Positions 28,116 through 36,390 of a DNA stretch of 64,000 nucleotides are shown one piece after another; the stretch's first letter is position 1, and every line of letters begins with the position of its first letter. The stretch covers positions 62,001-126,000 of the forward strand of contig CACWHY010000004.1 in NCBI GenBank assembly GCA_902760805.1, given 5' to 3'. The notes beneath the pieces were generated by a model. It did no database searches, was not told where the DNA came from, and saw nothing but the letters and a program-made list of their open reading frames with translations. The position numbers were made by a program, and so were the translations under genes. Source of the DNA: Ruminococcus flavefaciens (GTDB taxonomy: Bacteria; Bacillota; Clostridia; Oscillospirales; Ruminococcaceae).

Positions 28116-28523
28116 ATGGGAAAGAAAGATATCAACTACGTCTGGACAGACAAAAAGCGCACTCTCTTCGGCTGGCCTCTCTCCTTCACAAGATACTACC
28201 TTACTGAGACTAAGTTCATCACTCAGCGTGGTTTTTTCAGCATCGATGAGGACGAGATCGATCTTTACAAGATCACCGATAAGAAGGTCAAGCGCCCGTT
28301 GTTCCAGAGAATGTTCGGCTGCGGCTCTATAATAATTTTCAGCAGAGATGCTGATACTCCTACTAAGGAGGTACACTGCGTTAAAAACGTTCGTGCAGTC
28401 TCCGACCAGATCGATAAATACCTGAACATCATGCGTGACAGATACGGCATCCGTGGCAGAGACATGATCATGCACGACGGCTTCCATGACGCTGACGGCG
28501 ACGGTATCGACGACAACTATTGA
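28116..28523 (+). CDS. Soluble bacterial PH-domain protein with acidic DxDxDG tail
   Basis: 135 residues, AGGAGG before the ATG. The body (RYYLTETKFITQRGFFSIDEDEIDLYKITDKKV...IIIFSRD) matches a single bPH2 domain without membrane helices. The C-terminal end HDADGDGIDDNY resembles the calcium-binding loop of thrombospondin type 3 and dockerin repeats, unusual for a cytosolic protein. Function unknown. It is followed after 12 nt by an FkbM-type methyltransferase gene and shares its promoter. Confidence 0.7.
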   Translation: MGKKDINYVWTDKKRTLFGWPLSFTRYYLTETKFITQRGFFSIDEDEIDLYKITDKKVKRPLFQRMFGCGSIIIFSRDADTPTKEVHCVKNVRAVSDQIDKYLNIMRDRYGIRGRDMIMHDGFHDADGDGIDDNY

Positions 28524-28535
28524 TAGGTGACGGGA

Positions 28536-29600
28536 ATGATCTCATTTATCAAGGAAAAAGTCACCTGTTGGGAAAAACTTGCTGCTGAAACTCGCCCGAT
28601 CTTCATCTACGGCATGGGCGACGGCGCCCTGAAGATCATGGCGGTGTTCAGAGAAAAAGGCATCACCCTTTCAGGTATATTCGCCAGCGATGACTTCGTT
28701 AGAGGCCATTATTTCGAGGGCTATAAGGTACATAAGCTGTCAGAGATAGAGGAAATGGTGGACGACTTCGTGGTTGTCCTGGCTTTTGCTGCCGGTTATC
28801 AGGAGATCGTGGACAAGATCCAAAGCATCGCTGAGCGCCATACTCTCTATGTCCCCGATGTGCCTGTTGCGGGAGGCGGCCTTTTCACCTACGATTACTG
28901 CAAGGAAAATGCCGAAAAGATCCAGGCGGTCTACGATATGCTGGCCGATGATTACTCCCGAAAGGTCTACGCTAACATCATAAATTTCAAGATAAGCGGC
29001 AGGATCGAGTATCTCTCCTCTGTCACGACTCCTAAGGAGGAGATCTACCGCAGTATAATCAGACCCCATGAGAATGAGGTCTACGTTGATCTTGGCGCAT
29101 ATAACGGCGACACGATCAAGGAGGTCCTTGAGTTCACAAAGGGCAGGTACAATTCGATCTACGCCCTTGAGCCGGATAGGAAGAATTTCAAAAAGCTGGC
29201 TAAGTTCGTGGACGGCATGAGCCACGTTTTTGCCTATAATGCAGCGGCTTGGTGCGTGGACACAGAGCTTCCCTTCTCCAATAAGGCCGGAAGACAGTCC
29301 GCGATCTCGGCTTCCTCTGAGACCTATATCGCCGCAAGAAGCGTGGACAGTGTGCTCGGAAGAAAGGCTGCCACTATCATCAAAATGGACGTGGAGGGCT
29401 TTGAGCGTGAGGCCATTTGGGGCGCCGCTCAGACTATCGCTCACTATTCTCCTAAAATGATGGTGTCGCTTTACCACCGAAATGAGGATATTTTTGAGCT
29501 TCCCCTGCTCATCAAGAGCCTTAACCCTAACTACAGGATGTTTATCCGGCATCAGCTCTATATCCCGGCGTGGGAGACCAATCTTTACGCAGTTCTGTAA
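28536..29600 (+). CDS. FkbM-family SAM-dependent methyltransferase
   Basis: 354 residues from the ATG at 28536 (AGGTGA 5 nt upstream); a GTG at 28527 is the longer alternative. The first ~110 residues (IFIYGMGDGALKIMAVFREKGI) form a Rossmann-like nucleotide/sugar-recognition domain seen in other FkbM-type and polysaccharide genes. The second half is the methyltransferase: VYVDLGAYNGDT (SAM motif I), YALEPDRKNF, KMDVEGFEREAIWGA. Such enzymes methylate sugar or lipid hydroxyls in surface glycans. The substrate is not shown by its neighbours. Confidence 0.8.
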   Translation: MISFIKEKVTCWEKLAAETRPIFIYGMGDGALKIMAVFREKGITLSGIFASDDFVRGHYFEGYKVHKLSEIEEMVDDFVVVLAFAAGYQEIVDKIQSIAERHTLYVPDVPVAGGGLFTYDYCKENAEKIQAVYDMLADDYSRKVYANIINFKISGRIEYLSSVTTPKEEIYRSIIRPHENEVYVDLGAYNGDTIKEVLEFTKGRYNSIYALEPDRKNFKKLAKFVDGMSHVFAYNAAAWCVDTELPFSNKAGRQSAISASSETYIAARSVDSVLGRKAATIIKMDVEGFEREAIWGAAQTIAHYSPKMMVSLYHRNEDIFELPLLIKSLNPNYRMFIRHQLYIPAWETNLYAVL

Positions 29601-29635
29601 ACCGATATAGATACGGTGCTGATAAGTGCTTTTTT

Positions 29636-29674
29636 GCCATAGTATTTCCAGCTACACGGCAGAGATACTATGGC
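29636..29674 (+). terminator. Inverted repeat, possible terminator after the FkbM gene
   Basis: GCCATAGTAT and ATACTATGGC are perfect 10-bp arms 19 nt apart, followed by GTTTCTGTTTATTT. The long loop and broken T run make termination uncertain; it may instead be an operator for dcd. Confidence 0.45.
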
Positions 29675-29721
29675 GTTTCTGTTTATTTAGCCTTGGCCCG
29701 ACCGCAAGAGAGGAGTTTGTT

Positions 29722-30258
29722 ATGATACTTTCAGATAAGACAATCATGAGGATGCTGGACGAGAACTCACTGGTGATCAAACCGCTGAACAAGGAACAGA
29801 TCCAGCCAGCTAGCGTGGATATCCGCTTGGGAGACACCTTCAGCATCGTGGAGGACTCTCCCTCAGGGATCATCACCTTGAACAGTCAGATCAGCTACAA
29901 AACAATAAAGTCTGACAGCTATCTGCTGCTGCCAGGTCAGTTCGTTTTGGCCACAACTATGGAATACTTTGAGCTGCCCGATGACCTTACCGCTTTTGTG
30001 GAAGGACGAAGCTCACTGGGCAGAATGGGTCTGTTCATCCAAAACGCCGGCTGGGTGGATCCCGGCTTCAAGGGCGAGATCACTCTGGAGCTCTTCAACG
30101 CAAACAGATGCGCTATCGAGCTAAAAACAGGCCGCAGAGTCGGTCAGCTGGTGTTCGCAAAAATGGACGGCCACGCCCTCTCCCCGTACAACGGAAAATA
30201 TCAAGGTCAGACCGGTGCCACCGGATCAAGAGTTTTCATGGATCCCGACGCAGACTGA
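29722..30258 (+). CDS. dcd: dCTP deaminase
   Basis: 178 residues from the ATG at 29722 with GAGGAG upstream; a longer frame from 29626 runs through the intergenic repeat. Family motifs: QPASVDIRLGD, FVEGRSSLGRMGLFIQNAGWVDPGF (catalytic Glu and phosphate-binding Ser/Arg) and GQTGATGS near the C-terminus. It forms dUTP from dCTP for thymidylate synthesis; some relatives are bifunctional with dUTPase activity, which cannot be excluded. Monocistronic. Confidence 0.94.
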   Translation: MILSDKTIMRMLDENSLVIKPLNKEQIQPASVDIRLGDTFSIVEDSPSGIITLNSQISYKTIKSDSYLLLPGQFVLATTMEYFELPDDLTAFVEGRSSLGRMGLFIQNAGWVDPGFKGEITLELFNANRCAIELKTGRRVGQLVFAKMDGHALSPYNGKYQGQTGATGSRVFMDPDAD

Positions 30259-30273
30259 CCCTGTACTACACAT

Positions 30274-30309
30274 AAAAAGCCCCGAAGCAGCTCGCTCCGG
30301 GGCATTTTT
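30274..30309. terminator. Bidirectional terminator between dcd and pyrB
   Basis: GCCCCG...CGGGGC stem with an A run on the left and a T run on the right serves both convergent genes. Confidence 0.88.
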
Positions 30310-30312
30310 GTT

Positions 30313-31395
30313 TTATATCAGCTTTCGCTCATCGCAGTATTCGCACTCAAGAAGTGTCTCGTCGCCGCTGGAGCGGAAGCTCTTGGGCAGGTACTCCTCG
30401 TGATTTGTGATACATCTGGGATTAGAGCAGCGAACTCCGCCGTAGATCTTTCCACGAAGGGTCTCACTGGACTTTTTCTCAGCAAGAATGGTCATTACCA
30501 GCGCCATTCTTACGAAAACGCCGTACTTGGCCTGTTTGAAATACATGGCTCTTGGGTCGTCGTCTACCTCAACAGTGATCTCGTCAACTCTCGGCAGAGG
30601 GTGCATCACGATCAGGTCCTTTCGGCCAAGGAGCATCTTCTTCCGGTCAAGGACGTAGGTATTCTTCTGAGCAAGATAGTCCTCCTTGCTGGCAAAGCGC
30701 TCCTGCTGGATACGGGTCATGTACAGCACGTCAAGTCCGCCGATAGCCTCCTCCAGAGTGTCTACCTCCTCAAAGGTACTGCCGCTGGCCTTGATGATGT
30801 CCTTTATGTAGGCCGGCATCCTCAGCTCGGGAGTGGAGATGAAAACGAACTTGTTCCCCGGGAACTGGCTCAGAGCCTTGCAGAGAGAATGTACTGTTCG
30901 GCCATTGATAAGGTCGCCGCACATTCCGATCGTCAGTCCGCTGAGGGTGCCCTTCTCAATCTTCAGAGTAAGCAGATCGGTGAGAGTCTGGGTGGGGTGG
31001 AGGTGTCCGCCGTCACCTGCGTTGATGACAGGACAGTCAGCCGTCAGAGAGGCAGCCTTTGCAGCTCCCGCAATGGGGTGACGGATCACAAGAATGTCCG
31101 CATAGCTGCTGACGATCTTGGTGGTATCCTTGATCGTCTCGCCCTTTGCAACTGAAGAATTTGCCGGGTTGTCGAAGCCGATGATCTTTCCGCCAAGCCT
31201 TATCATGGCCGTCTGGAAGGACATCTGAGTTCTGGTAGAGGGCTCATAGAAGAGGGTAGCCATGACCTTTCCGTCACAGACGTGGGCATAGCTCTCAGGA
31301 TTGTTCCTGATCTTCTCTCCCAGCTCCACCACATTCTTCCACCATGAGACTGGATAGTCGTTAAGGTCGATAAGGTGCTGATACTCTGAACGCAT
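30313..31395 (-). CDS. pyrB: Aspartate carbamoyltransferase with fused PyrI-like zinc domain
   Basis: 360 residues. Catalytic chain: FYEPSTRTQMSFQTA (carbamoyl-phosphate site), NAGDGGHLHPTQTLTDL, VMHPLPRVDEI. After residue ~305 a short tail, VRCSNPRCITNHEEYLP...LLECEYC, has the four-cysteine pattern (C-x4-C...C-x2-C) of the zinc domain of the regulatory chain PyrI, without PyrI's nucleotide-binding allosteric domain. It catalyses the first committed pyrimidine step. Such a fusion would hold a zinc contact without CTP control. CGGAGG precedes the ATG. HD-domain gene upstream on the same strand ends 19 nt before. Confidence 0.92.
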   Translation of the reverse strand: MRSEYQHLIDLNDYPVSWWKNVVELGEKIRNNPESYAHVCDGKVMATLFYEPSTRTQMSFQTAMIRLGGKIIGFDNPANSSVAKGETIKDTTKIVSSYADILVIRHPIAGAAKAASLTADCPVINAGDGGHLHPTQTLTDLLTLKIEKGTLSGLTIGMCGDLINGRTVHSLCKALSQFPGNKFVFISTPELRMPAYIKDIIKASGSTFEEVDTLEEAIGGLDVLYMTRIQQERFASKEDYLAQKNTYVLDRKKMLLGRKDLIVMHPLPRVDEITVEVDDDPRAMYFKQAKYGVFVRMALVMTILAEKKSSETLRGKIYGGVRCSNPRCITNHEEYLPKSFRSSGDETLLECEYCDERKLI

Positions 31396-31414
31396 ATTTT
31401 TTACCTCCGTATTA

Positions 31415-32083
31415 TTATAGTATCCGTCCGCCGTTTATGAGCATCTCGAACTTGACGCCCAAAAATTCCGCTGCTCTGCGGCAAAGCAGCATTCTTTTCA
31501 TGAAGATCTCGAAATATTCAAGGACGCTTGAGATCTCAGTGTCGATCTCCAGCTCAAGGACTATCGAGGTCTTGCTGTCGTTAAATCTCAGCTTTGAGGA
31601 CACAACGGCGTAGTTTACTCGGTCATGTATGTCAAAGGTGAGCATATCTGTGTTGCGGACACGGCTCCTGCGGACGTCGGTCTTGTCGCCTATTATAAGC
31701 GCAGCAGAGATCGGGTCCAGGGGCAGGCCTGTGCCCTCATCGTGGTTTCCGATAGCGGAAATGATCGAGCAGATCTCTGAGGCCGGCATATCCAGATTGT
31801 CCAGCAGGCGGAAAGCCATTACTGCTCCGCTCTGAGCGTGGTCGATACGGTTGATCACGTTGCCGATGTCGTGCATCATAGCAGCGATCCTTGCCAGCTC
31901 TACAGTGCGCTCATCAAAGCCTAGTGTCTCTAAGATCATGGCAGCAGAGGACGCAACCTTTTCCACATGGGCAAAGGAATGCTCGGTGTAGCCCTGAGCC
32001 TCCAAAGCTTTGTCTGCCCGACGGATGTACTCCATTATATCGGGGTTTTGCTTGATGTATTTATAGGTAACGGTGCTTGCCAT
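31415..32083 (-). CDS. HD-domain phosphohydrolase
   Basis: 222 residues, AGGAGG before the ATG. HD motif: H in EHSFAHVEKVA near residue 38, AAMMHDIG near 70, and GDKTDVRRSR near 133 complete the metal ligands. The C-terminal part has a ferredoxin-like alternation of strands and helices. Substrate is unknown, likely a nucleotide or phosphate ester. It lies 9 nt after asnB and just before pyrB, so all three may form one operon; its role in nucleotide metabolism is only suggested by that context. Confidence 0.82.
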   Translation of the reverse strand: MASTVTYKYIKQNPDIMEYIRRADKALEAQGYTEHSFAHVEKVASSAAMILETLGFDERTVELARIAAMMHDIGNVINRIDHAQSGAVMAFRLLDNLDMPASEICSIISAIGNHDEGTGLPLDPISAALIIGDKTDVRRSRVRNTDMLTFDIHDRVNYAVVSSKLRFNDSKTSIVLELEIDTEISSVLEYFEIFMKRMLLCRRAAEFLGVKFEMLINGGRIL

Positions 32084-32092
32084 AATGCCTCC

Positions 32093-33955
32093 TTATTGTT
32101 TTCCGAAATAGACCTTGTACCAGACAAGGAAGATGAATACCGTCCAGATCTTGCGGCTGTTGTCAGCCTTTCCTGAGCGGTGGTCGTCAAGGAGCTTCAC
32201 CAGAGGAGCGGTGTTGAAGAACTGCTGAGCAGCCTCGCTCTCGAAGGCCTCCCGGACGATGTTGTAGTATTTGTCCTCCTTCAGCCATACCCTGATAGGC
32301 ACAGGGAAGCCCAGCTTCTTCTTGGCAGCTGTTTTGGCTGTCTGAGGAGGAGTGTCCTGCTTTGCAGCAAGACGCATAGCGTACTTTGTGATGTAGCGGG
32401 TCTCCTCGGTGCCGGAGCTGTGAGTTACCCGGTATTTTGTGGGGATCTTCTCCGCCAGAGCCATGACCTTCTTGTCAAGGAAGGGCACTCTCAGCTCAAG
32501 GGAGTTGGCCATGCTCATCTTATCGGCCTTCAGGAGGATGTCTCCGGCCATCCACAGGTGCAGGTCAAGGTACTGCATCTTGGTGACGTCGTCCTTATCC
32601 GCCACCTTCTTGTAGTAGGGCATGGTAATAGCCATGGGAGAGGGTGCGCCGGTCTGGATCTTCAGCAGGGCCTTGCGCTCCTCGGGAGTGAACATATAGG
32701 CGTTTCCGATAAAGCGCTCCTCCACATCTCTTCCCTTGCGGACGAAGAAATTCACGCCACGGTGAGCAGGCAGCTTAGCCGCCAGCTTGCCGATGCCTCT
32801 TTTCAGGCCTCTTGGCAGCTTATCGTAGAAAGTGCCGTCGGGGTCGCTGTAGACGTTATATCCGCCGAAGATCTCGTCTGCGCCCTCTCCTGAGAGCACC
32901 ACCTTAAGCTTTTCTGAGGCGATATTGCACACGAAATACAGCGCAACGGCTGCCGGGTCTGCAAGGGGCTCATCCATATGATACTGTATCTTGGAAAGGC
33001 TGTCCCAATACTCCTCGGCAGAGATCACCTTGCTGGTGTTCTCCTTGCCGATAGCTGCGGAAAACTCCTTGGCGTAGCCGATCTCATTGTACTTCTCGTC
33101 GGTGCCGAAGCCCACGGTGAAGGTCTTGTCAACGTCTGCAACTGCGGCAACATAGCTGGAGTCAACGCCGCTTGAAAGGAAGGATCCCACCTCAACATCG
33201 GCGATCTTATGAGCCTCCACAGAGTCGTGGAAGGTCTCGGAAATGCGCTTTACCCACTCATCAAGGTCAGGCTTTTCGTCCGCATCGAAGCGCACGTCCC
33301 AATAGCGCCTTATCTCCACCTTTCCGTCCTTCATGCGGAAATAATGGGCAGGGAGCAGCTTGTATACGTTTTTGAAAAAGGTCTCCTGCGTAGGAGAATA
33401 CTGGAATGTCAGGTAATTCTCAAGGGCTGCGGTGTTCAGCTCCTTCTTGAAGGCCGGGTGAGCAAGGAAGCTCTTGATCTCAGAGCCGAACATGAATGTT
33501 CCGCCCATTTTTGCGTAGTACATGGGCTTGATGCCGAAGAAGTCCCTGGCTCCGAAGAGCTCCTTCTTCTCCTTGTCCCAGATCACGAAGGCGAACATAC
33601 CACGGAGCATATTCAGCAGCTTTTCGCCGTATTCCTCATAGCCGTGGATCAGCACCTCGGTATCGGTGTTGGTCTTGAAAACGTGTCCGGCATCCACAAG
33701 CCTCTCACGGATCGAACGGTAGTTGTAGATCTCACCGTTGAAGATGATCACCTTCGAGCCGTCCTCGTTGAAAATGGGCTGGTCGCCTGTGGAGCTTACG
33801 TCAATGATACTGAGGCGGCGGTGTCCGAGGGCTATGCTCTCGTCAACGTACTTTCCCTCTGCATCCGGGCCACGGTGCTTGATGAGATCCATCATCTCAC
33901 CGATGACCTTTCCGGCATCATTGACATTGTTTGTGAATCCTACGATCCCGCACAT
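32093..33955 (-). CDS. asnB: Asparagine synthetase B (glutamine-hydrolysing)
   Basis: 620 residues from the ATG at 33955, giving the catalytic cysteine at position 2 (MCGIVGF); the longer frame would bury it. TAGGAGG lies 9 nt upstream. Glutaminase domain: HRRLSIID, FNGEIYN; synthetase domain: PP-loop LSSGVDSS near 260, SGEGADEIFGGY. It makes asparagine from aspartate, glutamine and ATP, although close relatives amidate cell-wall precursors (AsnB/LtsA type). First gene of asnB-HD-pyrB. Confidence 0.93.
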   Translation of the reverse strand: MCGIVGFTNNVNDAGKVIGEMMDLIKHRGPDAEGKYVDESIALGHRRLSIIDVSSTGDQPIFNEDGSKVIIFNGEIYNYRSIRERLVDAGHVFKTNTDTEVLIHGYEEYGEKLLNMLRGMFAFVIWDKEKKELFGARDFFGIKPMYYAKMGGTFMFGSEIKSFLAHPAFKKELNTAALENYLTFQYSPTQETFFKNVYKLLPAHYFRMKDGKVEIRRYWDVRFDADEKPDLDEWVKRISETFHDSVEAHKIADVEVGSFLSSGVDSSYVAAVADVDKTFTVGFGTDEKYNEIGYAKEFSAAIGKENTSKVISAEEYWDSLSKIQYHMDEPLADPAAVALYFVCNIASEKLKVVLSGEGADEIFGGYNVYSDPDGTFYDKLPRGLKRGIGKLAAKLPAHRGVNFFVRKGRDVEERFIGNAYMFTPEERKALLKIQTGAPSPMAITMPYYKKVADKDDVTKMQYLDLHLWMAGDILLKADKMSMANSLELRVPFLDKKVMALAEKIPTKYRVTHSSGTEETRYITKYAMRLAAKQDTPPQTAKTAAKKKLGFPVPIRVWLKEDKYYNIVREAFESEAAQQFFNTAPLVKLLDDHRSGKADNSRKIWTVFIFLVWYKVYFGKQ

Positions 33956-34042
33956 ACAAATGCCTCCTATTCGATTGTAGAAAAGATCTCTCCGGCACGC
34001 CATTGTACCGGAAGCCGAGCGCTTTCTCGGCGCTCATAGAAT

Positions 34043-34071
34043 ATTATAGCACATTACTGCTTCAATTGCAA
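34043..34071 (-). promoter_or_regulatory. asnB promoter
   Basis: On minus TTGCAA and TATAAT are 17 bp apart with TGTGC before the -10. Between promoter and gene a hairpin, GCCGAG/CTCGGC (about 34013-34030), may form in the leader. Confidence 0.7.
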
Positions 34072-34151
34072 GGTATTATTTGCTTTTGATAATGGCACTG
34101 GTCAAAGACGGCTGAGTTTCATGATCTTGCATTTATTTTGCATTTTTCATG

Positions 34152-34180
34152 TTGCAAAGATGTCTTTTCCGTGGTATAAT
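34152..34180 (+). promoter_or_regulatory. Promoter of the MoxR operon
   Basis: TTGCAA (34152-34157), 17 bp, TATAAT (34175-34180), with CGTGG before the -10. The leader is under 30 nt. Confidence 0.75.
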
Positions 34181-34208
34181 TAGTTGTATAACATTATTAG
34201 GAGAAGCT

Positions 34209-35168
34209 ATGTCTATGAACAATAATAATTACTCAAAACAGATCAACGATGTACTCACTGAGGTCAAAAAGGCTGTTATCGGCAAGGACGCTATCATCAT
34301 CAAGGTGCTGCTGGCTATCCTTTGCAAGGGCCACGTTCTTATCGAGGATATTCCCGGCGTGGGAAAGACCACTCTTGCGCTGGCCTTTTCAAAGGCCCTC
34401 TCCTTAGAGCACAACCGTATGCAGTTCACTCCCGATGTTCTGCCCTCTGACGTTACCGGCTTCTCGGTGTACAACAAAGCCAAGAACACCTTTGAGTTCC
34501 GTCCTGGCGTTGCCTTCTGCAACCTTTTCCTTGCTGATGAGATCAACCGTACCTCCAGCAAAACTCAGTCAGCTCTTCTGGAGCTCATGGAGGAGAAGAG
34601 CATCACTGTTGACGGAAATACATACCGCCTTCCTGAGCCTTACACCGTTATCGCTACTCAAAACCCTATCGGCTCTGCCGGTACACATAACCTTCCCGAT
34701 TCTCAGCTGGACCGCTTTATGATAAAGCTCAGCATGGGATACCCCGATCACGAAGGCGAGGTGGCTATCCTTCGCTCAAAATTCAATGCAAATCCCCTGG
34801 AGAGCGTTCAGGCCGTTACTGACGCAGGCTCTATCCTTGAGCTTCAGGACTATATCGCTAACATCTACATCGACGATAGGATCTATGAATACATAGTTTC
34901 ACTGGCGGCTGCTACAAGAAACCACCCAATGCTGAAGCTGGGTGTTTCCCCGAGAGGTACTTTGGCTCTCATGCAGCTTTCAAAGGGCATCGCCGTGGCT
35001 ATGGGAAGAGACTACGTTATCCCGGACGATGTTTCATACATTTGCAGCGATGTCTTCGAGCACAGAGTCATCCTCAACTCAAAGGCAAAGCTGGCTGAGG
35101 CAACTGCCGCTGATATCATCGCCGAGATCGTGAAAAGCGTGCCTGCTCCCGGTATCTCTTCCAAATAA
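34209..35168 (+). CDS. MoxR-family AAA+ ATPase
   Basis: 319 residues from the ATG at 34209 (TAGGAG upstream). Walker A GVGKTT near residue 48, Walker B LADEINR, sensor 1 IATQNPIG, and LDRFM. MoxR ATPases act as chaperones that mature or remodel partner proteins. The partners here are the two following genes, a DUF58 protein and a transglutaminase-domain membrane protein, a very widespread three-gene arrangement of unknown exact purpose. Short spacing throughout indicates one transcript. Confidence 0.93.
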   Translation: MSMNNNNYSKQINDVLTEVKKAVIGKDAIIIKVLLAILCKGHVLIEDIPGVGKTTLALAFSKALSLEHNRMQFTPDVLPSDVTGFSVYNKAKNTFEFRPGVAFCNLFLADEINRTSSKTQSALLELMEEKSITVDGNTYRLPEPYTVIATQNPIGSAGTHNLPDSQLDRFMIKLSMGYPDHEGEVAILRSKFNANPLESVQAVTDAGSILELQDYIANIYIDDRIYEYIVSLAAATRNHPMLKLGVSPRGTLALMQLSKGIAVAMGRDYVIPDDVSYICSDVFEHRVILNSKAKLAEATAADIIAEIVKSVPAPGISSK

Positions 35169-35177
35169 GGAGCCGCC

Positions 35178-36371
35178 ATGCTGCTCATGAAGATCATCTT
35201 CGCCATACTAATTATAATATGTGCGATATTCTATATAATGTACATCTGGAACTTCGCCTTGGTGCTGCTGGCAGTTATGATCGCGATCCCTGTGATCATG
35301 TTCCTGTCAGCTTACATCGCTAAGCGGAAAATGCAGGTCTACTTCACAGCCGGCGAGAAGGCTGCTTCTAAGAACGAGAACTTCCCTATCCAGCTCACTG
35401 TGGTCAACGACAGCATCTTCCACATCGGAAAGGCCGAGGCTACTATCGAATACTACAACGTGTTCAATGACCAGATAAACTCCTTCGAGCTCCACCTGCC
35501 TGTTCAGGCCAAAAACAGCCAGAGCACAACCTTCCAGCTCAGCTCGAAATACTGCGGCATCATCAAGGTGCGCTGCGCAAAGCTATGTATCTATGACCCG
35601 CTGAGGATCTTCCGCTTCCGTATCGGAAAGGACCTTGAAACTGAGGTGGCTGTTCTTCCTGAGGGCCACGAGCTGGGCGGGATTGTTTCCTTCACCGACC
35701 GGATCAACGAGGAAAGCTCGATATTCTCCGAGCACCGCCCCGGCGACGATCCCTCCGAGGTATTCGACCTGAGAGACTACCACCCCGGTGATAAGCTCAA
35801 CAGGATCCACTGGAAGCTCAGTTCCAAGAAGGATCAGTTCATCGTAAAGGACTACAGCTTGCCGGTGGATGTGCCGTCTACACTGTTCATCAACATGAAA
35901 TGCTATGAGGACTCGCAGTACACCCTTCCTGTGTTCGACACAATGGTGGAAACACTGGTCTCGATCAGCCAGTTCCTTCTGGAAAACGAAAGAGTCCACA
36001 GCATCGCCTATTACAGCAGCCGCACATCATCTTTCAAGGAGTCCGTCATCACTGATACTGAGGCACTTGCTGCTGCGGTAAAGGACCTCATACTCTCCAT
36101 AAGCGACGACCTCACCTGCGAGGACCCTCAGCTCTACTTCGACGAGCGCCCAAACCTAGCCCTTTCCTCGCTGACCTTCATTACTCAGAAGCCAGGCGAC
36201 AGTATCCTCTCCTACATCGACGAGAATGTGGACGCTGACATCAAAAATGCTGTGGTCGTGGTCAATACTCCTGACGATGCAGCTGCTTTCCCCGATGTTT
36301 ATCCGGAAATGCGTATCATGCCTGTGGTCATCGGAAGGATCTCATCCTCGATCAAGGACATCGAGCTATAA
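35178..36371 (+). CDS. DUF58 (VWA-like) membrane-associated protein
   Basis: 397 residues, GGAG before the ATG. Two N-terminal membrane helices (about 4-45). The DUF58 signature appears as DPSEVFDLRDYHPGDKLNRIHWKLSSKKD near residue 190, followed by a VWA-like domain. Usual partner of MoxR ATPases. It begins 9 nt after the MoxR stop and ends 19 nt before the transglutaminase gene. Biochemical role unknown. Confidence 0.88.
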   Translation: MLLMKIIFAILIIICAIFYIMYIWNFALVLLAVMIAIPVIMFLSAYIAKRKMQVYFTAGEKAASKNENFPIQLTVVNDSIFHIGKAEATIEYYNVFNDQINSFELHLPVQAKNSQSTTFQLSSKYCGIIKVRCAKLCIYDPLRIFRFRIGKDLETEVAVLPEGHELGGIVSFTDRINEESSIFSEHRPGDDPSEVFDLRDYHPGDKLNRIHWKLSSKKDQFIVKDYSLPVDVPSTLFINMKCYEDSQYTLPVFDTMVETLVSISQFLLENERVHSIAYYSSRTSSFKESVITDTEALAAAVKDLILSISDDLTCEDPQLYFDERPNLALSSLTFITQKPGDSILSYIDENVDADIKNAVVVVNTPDDAAAFPDVYPEMRIMPVVIGRISSSIKDIEL

Positions 36372-36390
36372 TTTGAAATAAGGATACAAT

